A stretch of 14,900 bases of DNA from positions 1-14,900 of the forward strand of contig NAVB01000606.1 in the NCBI GenBank assembly GCA_002179805.1. Reading direction: 5' to 3'. The stretch is from Acanthamoeba lenticulata (Eukaryota; Discosea; Longamoebia; Acanthamoebidae). Of this stretch, positions 7,813-14,900 are shown one piece after another (the first letter of the stretch is position 1; the number at the start of each line of letters is the position of its first letter). The notes beneath the pieces were generated by a model. That model had not been told where the DNA came from, ran no database searches, and saw nothing but the letters and a program-made list of their open reading frames with translations. A program made the position numbers and the translations under genes.

Positions 7813-9806
7813 TTATTCACCAAATCCACGCGTGGGGCCTACTTCGTCTTCATCACCGTCATCGTCCTCTTGTCCACCAAAGAGTGTACCTGCGTAACCG
7901 TCCTCGAATTCCACCTCAGGCTTGAGATCCACCTCGATTCCGTTCTGGAACTCACCACCAAACGCACCGTCCACCTCTCGTAAGGCGAAAAGCGCTACTG
8001 CAAAAAGAAGTGGTCGTGGAGAACCTCGATACGATGTCGAAGCTCGTGGGCAATTCGCAGGACGACAGACGCAATCGCTGGATCACGTTCATCCCACCCC
8101 TCCATTTGATCCCGTAGATCCTTGTGTCGGCCCCACCTGTCCGCCGCCTCCGACAGTAAGAGAAGTGAAATTGCGTCTTGACACACGCGAGTGGTTGTGT
8201 TGAGACAACGAACATGGGTTTGAGAAGCTTGCGCGCATGCGACTTGATGGTCTTGGTCTGGGCCGGATAACGTTCCACGTAGGCCAAATATTCCTGAAGA
8301 AGGCTTATCCCGTTCACTTGTTCCTCGCCGTCATCGCCGATGGCACGGAAGAATCGGGGATTCACCAACGCGGGGTAGGCCACCATGACCCTGCAGACAG
8401 ACACACACCACGCTCACACTCAACCCGCTTGCTTGACCATCCCCCGGATGATAAAGAATCATGTACGCGTCAGCTTTCGTTTCGGCGAGGCAGCGTTCAA
8501 CGTCTTCCAGCTGCGCAACACCACCATTGGCGACCACGGGGATGGACAACGCCTCCCTGTTGGGCGCTCCCCCGCATCAGACAAAAAAAAAAAAAAAACG
8601 TTCGCGCAGAGAAGATCAAGGCTTGGCCGGAGTGGAAGTCGGCTCAAGCAAGAATTTACGTACTTGATCATGCGTATGGCAGCCCAGTCGGCAGGTCCCC
8701 GAGTGTTCTCCCGCGTCCGGCCGTGAACCGCCAACACCTTTCCAAAGGCCCCGCATGTAAGAAGCTGACTTGCGCAAACAGACAGCAAGAGGAAGAAACA
8801 AGAAACAACCTGGCAGCCAGCCTTCTGGAGGCGTAAAGCGAGCTCGATGGTGTCCTCCACCTTGGGAAGCAGTCGAATCTGGTATCATTTTTCCGCCAAC
8901 GGCTCAGCCCTGGCGGATCAATTCAAGCCCCAGGTCGAGCGCGGAACATCAAGGTACCTTGCAGCACACGGGGATGTCCAAGTTCTGGTGAAGTGTGGAC
9001 ACTGGGCAAGCGTGAAACAACATGAGAATAGAAACGCGCGTCCTTCAGTTCTAGAACTGAAAAAGAAGAAGGAGAATCACAAACCGATGGACTCCATCAA
9101 CGGCCAGTTGTGGAGGAGGTAGGCCCCATAGTTGCCTTTACGCGCGCACTTCTGCGGGCATCCAAAGTTGACTGCCACCACGAGCTGGTGGTGAGAGGGC
9201 AATAAATAATAATAATAATAATTAAAACAATGAGACGAGCTCGCTCACGAGCAGATGGGTGGGCAGCGTACTATCGATGGCGTCACATTGGTCTTGGACC
9301 AATAGAGCAGCCCGCAGGATCTCCTCCGGGTCGTTGCCACAAAACTGTGCATAACAACAACAACAGAGTTAGAGCGCGTCGCATGGGTAATTGCAGGGCG
9401 ATGATGATGATGATGATAATGCAACCACAAGTGAAGGCGGTGGCTAGCCATGGTGCCGGCATATATATACCTGCACGATCAAGGGCCGGTCCCCAGGTGC
9501 CGTGGTGTGGTGGCGCGCGCGGTAGTTGGGATCCTGGTGAAAAGGTCCAGCATAGAGCATGGGCGAGTAGCACAGTTGAGCGCCGTATGCTCGACACAAG
9601 GTGCGGAATGCTAACTCACTCCCGTCCACCTATGTGGATGAGGAGGGTAAGTACGAGGGTAAGTACGGTGGTGTACATGCTCGAGCACCTGAACGGAGCG
9701 AGAGCATGTAGCAACGTACCATGGGGGCGAGAACGTAGCGAGGTCGGCCCAGCATCTCCCAGAACTCAAACCCACCAAGTTTGGGTGGCCGCTTCGATTC
9801 GTTCAT
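7813..9806 (-). CDS. DUS1: tRNA-dihydrouridine synthase, DUS1 type (U16/U17)
   Basis: This is an FMN enzyme that reduces uridine to dihydrouridine in the tRNA D-loop; the DUS1 family acts at positions 16/17. Exons on minus: 9806-9720, 9629-9471, 9344-9272, 9171-9085, 9001-8958, 8878-8810, 8737-8664, 8556-8467, 8390-8214, 8136-8033 and 7997-7813 (TAA), about 382 aa. The TIM-barrel motifs are in order: [15 protein letters not shown] (24-38), [41 protein letters not shown] with catalytic Cys111, CCKIR with Lys150, [10 protein letters not shown] with His178, and [10 protein letters not shown]. The C-terminal helical domain ([20 protein letters not shown]) is followed by an acidic tail ending GFGE. 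Two junctions are uncertain. Exon 7 has an alternative acceptor 27 nt upstream. The intron before the last exon is either 35 nt (donor GTATCG) or 89 nt (donor GTGATC at 8086), both in phase. A four-codon upstream ORF (9889-9878) lies in the leader if transcription starts beyond it. Confidence 0.9.
8583..8598. repeat. A16 homopolymer (T16 on the coding strand) in DUS1 intron 7
   Basis: The run of 16 A on plus is T16 in the sense of DUS1, within the 107-nt intron 8663-8557. It lies 26 nt upstream of the acceptor ACAG and probably forms the polypyrimidine tract. Confidence 0.9.
9205..9222. repeat. (AAT)6 microsatellite in DUS1 intron 3
   Basis: Six AAT units lie within the 100-nt intron 9271-9172. 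On the DUS1 sense strand this reads (ATT)6 and gives a T-rich stretch upstream of the acceptor. Confidence 0.9.
9401..9415. repeat. (ATG)5 microsatellite in DUS1 intron 2
   Basis: Five ATG units followed by ATAATG lie within the intron 9470-9345. They are noncoding in the DUS1 model. Confidence 0.9.
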
Positions 9807-9994
9807 GTTGTGGCCACAGTCGCAGCTATGAAGGAAAAGAAAGGGAAGAAAAAGATTTTTCTTGAGCAAGTTTTCGTTTACAATTCCATTTCGCGCACCC
9901 AACCTTCGTCCAACAAAACTGTTGTGAAGAGAAGAGCTCCATCGATCTCATCTCTGCTGGAGTTGTGTTGAGGAGAAGAAGGAGGAGGATATAT
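9807..9994. promoter_or_regulatory. 188-nt head-to-head promoter region, DUS1 / FYVE-like gene
   Basis: The first ATG of DUS1 (9806, minus) and the first ATG of the FYVE-like gene (9995, plus) face away from each other across 188 nt, so both promoters must be packed here or overlap the 5' UTRs. The plus-strand start lies inside a TATATATG string. That string is too close to the ATG to act as a TATA box for a leadered mRNA, so it is not called as one. DUS1's frame is open upstream of its ATG, but the only ATG there is out of frame (a four-codon ORF at 9889-9878). Confidence 0.6.
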
Positions 9995-12073
9995 ATGAAT
10001 TGGGTCGATAAGTTGACTAAGGTGCCCTCGTGGGAGGGCATGCCAAGCTGGAACGATCCTGACGCCAGCGATAAATCGTCGACCCTTGGACTACCACCTT
10101 CTTTGCTGGATACGGAAGAAAAGATCTTGGGTTGCTATCAATCTGGCTGCTCGGTTCAATTTGGTTGGCTGCAGGGCTATCGCCTGTGCTCCAGGTGCGC
10201 TTCCCAACCCCCCCCCCACTCACCCAAGCGTTTGGCGCCAGGCTCAACATCAACTTCAATTCTCTCTATGAAGATGCAAGCGCCACTTTTGCTACAAGCA
10301 TTGCCGGTTCCGACGACGACGACGTATGCCAGACGTGGAAGAGGAGGAGATCCATACACGACGTGGTAGCAACAGGAAGTCTGAGACGACTGCAACGGAG
10401 AGACCAAACAAAGGCGGAGCGGAGGATATGATGATCCTGTGTCTGGGCTGTGCCCAGCTGGAGCCGCAAACGGTGGGGCGCATGAGGGACCATTCGTCTG
10501 ACTTTGTCAGCCGACGCAACGAGTGTCGTTCCCTCGCCCGTATGCGTGACGACGTCACCCTCATGAAGCTCAAGCAGGTTCGTTGCCTGATGTGAATTGC
10601 ACGCATTTGCTTCGTGACCCTCCCAGTCTCTCTCTCTCTCTCTCTTTCTCACATCTGGCGTATGGCCACGGTCTAGCTCTCTCGAGAGCAGCGCGAGAAC
10701 GATCAGCGCAAGAAGAAGCGGCAGGAGCGGCTGCAACAGCGCACAGAGGCCGGCGAGGTCAAGGCCATCGAAAGCGCTCTGGGCACCGTAACGAGCTCGG
10801 TGTCGCCTTTTCTCTCATGGGGAATGACCGCGATTAGCAGCTGGGCCTACGCGCCGTCCGATGCCAGTTGTTCCTTCTGCGCGTACATGTCCCTAGCTCC
10901 CTCCCTCATCAAATTCGCTCTCCTCACCGAGAGGTTGGAATCCAGGCGGCCATTTGGTTACTTGTCTATCGACAAGTACGTGTGTAAGCTGTGCGAGCGT
11001 GCTGCCTGTGAAGAGTGCTGCAAGTACGCCGTCAGCCTTGGCCGCTCCGCTGTCAACCGAACGGCGCCCCGTAAGTCTCTCCCCTTATCCTCTTATCGTA
11101 CTATTGTTGGTAGATGAGGATCCATTGAGTAATTTAAGTGTTGTACTTCGTTGTGTGGTGTGTCCCTGAAGTGACTGTGGAGGGCAGCGTGCGGTGCTGC
11201 GAGGAGTGCTCCAAGGTCATTCAGCGGAGGGAGCAGCTGCTCCACTTCCAGCAGATGCTGCGCGAAGCCGAAGAACATCCACTCAAGCTGATCTACGGCG
11301 GGGTATCGTCGATGAAGAGCCGGATCGACAGCACGCTGGCCCGGTATTTCGACCTCATCTCAAGCGTCGACATCATGGAGGGCTTCGAGTTTGTCGACGA
11401 GCTCGATGGCCTGACTGGCACCCGCGCTGACGAGGAGGACGATCAGGACCTCATCAACCGCGATGATGTGGCGATCGAGTGGAATGACACTTACTACGAT
11501 AGTGCGAGCGAGGAGGATGGTGATGAAGAGGAAGATGAGGACGATGGTGCAAGATCGCGCCGCAAGCAGAAGAAAAAGAAGAAGGGGAAAGAGAAAGGCA
11601 AAGCGAGTGAAGAGGAAGGAGAGGAAGAAAAGGCGGACGAAAGCTCAGAGGACGAGATGCGGCATCTTTCGGCCGAGCAGATCATTGTACGTGCGCCCTT
11701 GAAGCCGAACACGAGGCTTTACTTACCTCGAGGTAAAAAACAATGTCATGCATGACGTGGCGGCAGGAACGGGATGAGCTGAGGCGAACGTTGCTGGAAC
11801 TGCTGGTAGAGTACCAGCGACGCGTGAGCGAGCTTGTAGCCTACAAGTGCCGCAACGCCAAAGAGGCAGTTCTGCTGCGCGAGGTGCGCTTGGGCTTGTG
11901 GGAGCACAAGAACGAGAGCCTTTTGCCCTTCCAGAAAGTACGCTCTCTCCTTCCTCCTCTATCAGCGGATGAAATATTGAATTGATTCCTTCGGGCAGAT
12001 CATTCCCCTCAAGAAGGAGAAAGTGTCCAACAACAGCACGAGCAAGAAGAAGCAGCAGGAGATAGCAGTGTAG
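9995..12073 (+). CDS. FYVE-like zinc-finger protein, 8 exons, about 523 aa
   Basis: Exons: 9995-10194, 10242-10323, 10380-10577, 10677-10882, 10946-11070, 11172-11686, 11767-11937 and 11999-12073 (TAG). They total 1572 nt in phase. The finger begins with SSWAYAPSDAS then C225-x2-C228, 13 residues, C242-x2-C245, 4 residues, C250-x2-C253, and ends at C280-x2-C283 (VRCCEEC). This eight-Cys spacing matches FYVE domains, which bind PI3P on endosomes. However, the basic RRHHC signature is replaced by IDKYVC, so PI3P binding is doubtful. The N-terminal part has further Cys groups (GCYQSGC, LCLGC) and a coiled, basic stretch (161-185). After the finger come a helix (LLHFQQMLREAEEHPLKLIY), an acidic block and a Lys-rich block (about 390-430), and a C-terminal helical region ending in a Lys/Gln-rich tail. 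The weakest joins are intron 1 (47 nt) and intron 2 (56 nt, purine-rich). The function is inferred to be trafficking-related or scaffold. Confidence 0.82.
10627..10644. repeat. (TC)9 tract in intron 3 of the FYVE-like gene
   Basis: A perfect TC run lies inside the intron 10578-10676, upstream of the acceptor TCTAG. It is probably part of the polypyrimidine signal. Confidence 0.9.
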
Positions 12074-12247
12074 AAGGGAGGAGTTCTTTTGGCGCCAAAA
12101 TGTACATCTGAGAAAAAAACGGAAATAACGCAATTCTTCCTCTTTTTTTCAACTGTTTTCAATCAAATCGCGCCTGTGATCTGTGCCGGTAAAGGGCCCT
12201 TAGAACAAGTGTGGGGTCAGGTGTGCCGTACTAGAGAGTAACACATC
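12074..12247 (+). other. Spacer between FYVE-like gene and NUP133
   Basis: This 174-nt tandem spacer holds the 3' end of the upstream gene and the promoter/5' UTR of NUP133. It contains an A-rich patch (12110-12128) and a T-rich patch (12140-12150). No clear canonical polyadenylation or TATA signal stands out. Confidence 0.5.
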
Positions 12248-14900
12248 ATGTACACGCCCGAAGTGTCAATTAATCAAGGGCGCACTCCGGCCGGCACATC
12301 GAAACGCTCGCACCCCGCAGCTACTACTACTACATTCAGCCCGCGAGTAGGTGCCCAACCCCAATTAGGCTCATCAACGCCAAATTACCGTGGTGCTGGT
12401 AGCGCTACCCCAGCGGCCAGTGTTGCCACTTCGTCCTCCACCTCTTCGCCCTCTTCTTCTTCTTCTTCTTCTCTCTATCCGTCTTTGGGTCCCTTCCAAT
12501 CTCCCCTCCGAACTGCTCCATCGCGGCGACAAACGATGGGAGGTGGTGCGGGACGAAGGCAAGCTGCCACTCCTGCAGCAACGTCAGCAGCAGGTCCGGC
12601 GGCAAAACGGCGGAAGAGGGTCGTGCACGAAACGGACCGCATCCGAATCGAGAGTCTCTCACCGTGGCCGGCCGAGGTCGCACGTCGTGTGCGCGAGTCG
12701 CCCCAAGGCATGACGGGCAATATCGATAGTGCGACCGGCTACGCATGGGTCATCGTCGACTCGACCATTTTCTTGTGGAACTTTACAGAGGTCAGTCAGG
12801 CTCTCATCCCTCCTCCAGTACTCTCGAGACATTCGCTACCTTCCTCCGTCTGAGACCTGCCACCACTGATGCGCTGCTGCTGCTGCTGCTGCTTTGTGGA
12901 CCTGGCGGCTCATAAATTAGGAGGTGATGACGCGTTGCTTAGCCCTCGAGCTCCCGACCGGCGCACATACATTCGACGCCCGGCTAGTGTGCGTCGTGCC
13001 GCACGCCGCTGATCCACAGACCGGCGAGCGCATCCTCGGCCTGCTTCTGTCTTCCCAGGAGGGCTACGTGCTCTACTGGCCCGACGTCACCCACAACGCC
13101 AAGAGTGAGACCACCATCAACCTCAATCGGACCGCTAAGACCACGCGCGGAGGCAGTCCCTGCCTGGCCACCCGTCTCGCCGCCATCCCGCCGGCCGGTT
13201 TCGTGTTGTCGACCAACCAGGACACCCTCCACCAGCTGACCGTCATTGATCCGCTGACCGGAAAGGACTCCCTAGTACGCACGTGCTCTCTTTCATTGGT
13301 CTTGGTCTGCTTTTTTCCTTCCCTCCCTTGCTAATGACCTGCCCTGAATCTTCTGCAGGAAACGAGAACGCTGGAGAAGCCAGTGAGCCGCCTGGCTGGC
13401 TTTGGCCGGATGCTGTGGTGGAGCAGCACACAAGCTGTGTCCTCCATCTCGGCCCTCCTACCCATGCCCTCGGACGTGACGCAGGCCTCTGACCTGTTCG
13501 TGCTCTCTGACTCTACCCTCCAGCGGTGGCAGCTGTCCCTTGACGAGCCTGAGAAGGTGCCATCTCCCTGCTGCACCCGACATGTGCACGTGCATCATTT
13601 ACAATTTTTTACAGGTTATTTACAATGCCTCAATATTTGTTCAGATGATCTACGAGATGCCGTTGCAGTCCATGTTACGTCCGCTATTCCAAGAGGCCGA
13701 GCCTGAAGGCTATTCGGTCGGCGAGCTATGGCTGCTAGACCTGTCACGCGGCAGGTCCTCCGTGTTTGTGCTGGTGGCCTACAGACGAGGTGTGCCCGGC
13801 TCGGACCGAGACACCACCGTGTACTGCGTTGTGGAACTGCTCCTGGGCAAATCGCATGAGCAGCCTACGCTCCACCGGGATCGCATCACCTACTTCCAAC
13901 TGCATGATGACGTACGTGTCGCTATCCTCACTCCTTTTTCTCCCCCCTCTTCTTCTTCTTCTTCTTCTTTTGATTAGCTCACCTCGTGATGTGGACACCA
14001 CATGGACGCAGCCTGCGGATGAAGAGAGTGTGCTCATGCGCCGCGGGGTGGGACTGGTGATCCCAACTGGCAGCTCGTCGGCGTTTGTCACGTGGCCCGA
14101 CACGATCCTCGTGACCACCACGCTCTCGGACGAGCCCGAGGACTCGATTCCGATTCGCCTCCGCGTCTATTCCTCCGCGTCTGACGTGACTACAGGCCGA
14201 GCCCGTACGCACGTCAGCCTCTCCGACTCTTTTTTTTTACGGTGTTAAACTAATGACCTTGGGGTGCGGCGGGCGGGGGGCTGCAGCTGGGGCAGTGTCT
14301 GCGCTTTTCCTGACGCACGAGTATGGGCTCGTGACGTGCATGCAATACGGCGTCGTCGCGACGGGTGATGCCGTTCCAGCGCGCGGCGCGGCCTCGACCA
14401 CGGTCGATGAGCTGCGGCGGGCGGTGCGGTCGTCCAACAAGGAGCAGGGCATCGCCGGCTTGAGCGCTGAAGCCCTTAGCCGTGCGCACATCAACATCGA
14501 GCAGTTGTCGGCTTCCTATGCGCAGTACTGCGACGGGCTCAAGCCTCGCACCGAACCGCTGCTGGCGACCTTCAAGACTGAGGCTGAGCTCAGCGTCGCC
14601 ATTGAGACGCTCGCCTTGGCCCTCGTTGATTCCTCGCCCGGCGGCACTCGCCGCTGGGCCGAAGACGGTGCGCGTTCCTCCCTTCTATTCTCCTCCTTTT
14701 TGAAGGGCGGTCCTGACGTTGACGCCATGCACGTGCTTGACAGACCCCAGCGAAGCGGCGTCGCTGTTCGTCGGACCGCACTTGGAGGAGAAGAAGCAAA
14801 AGTTTGGCTACTTTCTCATGTTCCTGAAGGACCTCGGGCTGTGGAGTCGCGCTAGCTCGGCCACACGAGCCGCGTGCCTGGCTCACCTGGAGCGCCTCCA
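12248..14900 (+). CDS. NUP133: Nucleoporin Nup133, N-terminal part (runs off the window)
   Basis: Nup133 is a Y-complex (Nup107-160) scaffold subunit of the nuclear pore. Exons: 12248-12790, 12921-13274, 13359-13556, 13645-13911, 14012-14204, 14287-14667 and 14744 to beyond 14900, all phase-consistent, about 697 codons so far. Residues 1-119 are low-complexity Ser/Thr/Pro/Ala, followed by a basic NLS-like KRRKR (120-124). The beta-propeller follows with family-like strands: GYAWVIVDSTIFLWNFTE, EGYVLYWPDV, LSRLAGFGRMLWW-type helix-strand and LFVLSDSTLQRWQL. The alpha-helical part begins near the QYC motif (SASYAQYCDGLKP). It continues with the RRWAEDDPSE segment, restored by splicing, and LEEKKQKFGYFLMFLKDLGLW. 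This RWAE...LFLxxxGLW order is what identifies Nup133 rather than Nup155. Intron 3 has two in-frame acceptors 30 nt apart (exon 4 at 13615 or 13645); 13645 is preferred because it gives RWQLSLDEPEKMIYEMPL with a normal propeller strand spacing. The C-terminus is outside the window. Confidence 0.9.
12452..12472 (+). repeat. Coding TCT repeat (poly-Ser) in NUP133 exon 1
   Basis: A TCT/CTT run encodes a Ser stretch near residues 68-75 of the disordered N-terminal region. It is likely a slippage-prone coding microsatellite. Confidence 0.85.
12873..12893 (+). repeat. (GCT)7 microsatellite in NUP133 intron 1
   Basis: Seven GCT units lie within the 130-nt intron 12791-12920, upstream of the acceptor AAATTAG. 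They are noncoding in the model. Confidence 0.9.
13949..13969 (+). repeat. CTT repeat in NUP133 intron 4
   Basis: A CTT run following a C/T-rich stretch lies in the intron 13912-14011, about 40 nt before the acceptor. It is likely the polypyrimidine region. Confidence 0.85.

Noticed and set aside
10132..10431. 99-codon plus-strand open frame
   Set aside because: It is mostly a wrong-frame read of exon 1 and intron 1 of the FYVE-like gene. Only the part at 10242-10323 belongs to the model, in exon 2.
11687..11754. Read-through of the FYVE-like exon 6 to a TGA at 11753
   Set aside because: GTACGT follows ATT at 11686, and the downstream exon at 11767 continues in phase with a long helical coding stretch, so this is an intron.

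Overview
The window looks like nuclear DNA of a compact, intron-rich, fairly GC-rich protist. An Acanthamoeba-like amoebozoan fits best: there are about 39 short GT-AG introns (mostly 55-130 nt), some with CTAAT/CTAAC branch-like sequences, small intergenic gaps, and CT/AAG microsatellites in introns and flanks. The organism is an inference; no rRNA, tRNA or organellar gene is present to confirm it. I rebuilt each gene by joining exons by hand. Every model keeps reading phase across its junctions, and the uncertain junctions are named in the entries.

Layout. 1-490: no gene recognised. 491-3060 (-): leucine-rich-repeat protein, 8 exons, about 688 aa. 3061-3709: head-to-head intergenic region. 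3710-6150 (+): protein of at least 662 aa made almost entirely of about 33 tandem ~20-residue aromatic repeats (LFPFVW type), 6 exons, family not recognised. 6151-6548: convergent 3' flanks with a CT/CA microsatellite. 6549-7702 (-): 202-aa protein with eight CX9C motifs, i.e. four tandem CHCH domains, 6 exons. 7813-9806 (-): DUS1-type tRNA-dihydrouridine synthase, about 11 exons, only 110 nt upstream of the CHCH gene on the same strand. 9807-9994: 188-nt head-to-head promoter region. 9995-12073 (+): FYVE-like zinc-finger protein, 8 exons, about 523 aa. 12248-14900 (+): N-terminal two-thirds of nucleoporin Nup133, running off the window.

The genes are mixed housekeeping and orphan genes (tRNA modification, mitochondrial intermembrane space, nuclear pore, probable membrane trafficking) and do not form one pathway. 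The most novel items are the aromatic-repeat protein and the four-CHCH protein. Also notable are a donor-site preference for GTAC(G) over GTAAGT, in-frame alternative acceptors in DUS1 and NUP133, and a possible alternative DUS1 3' end that would splice into the CHCH gene's 5' end.
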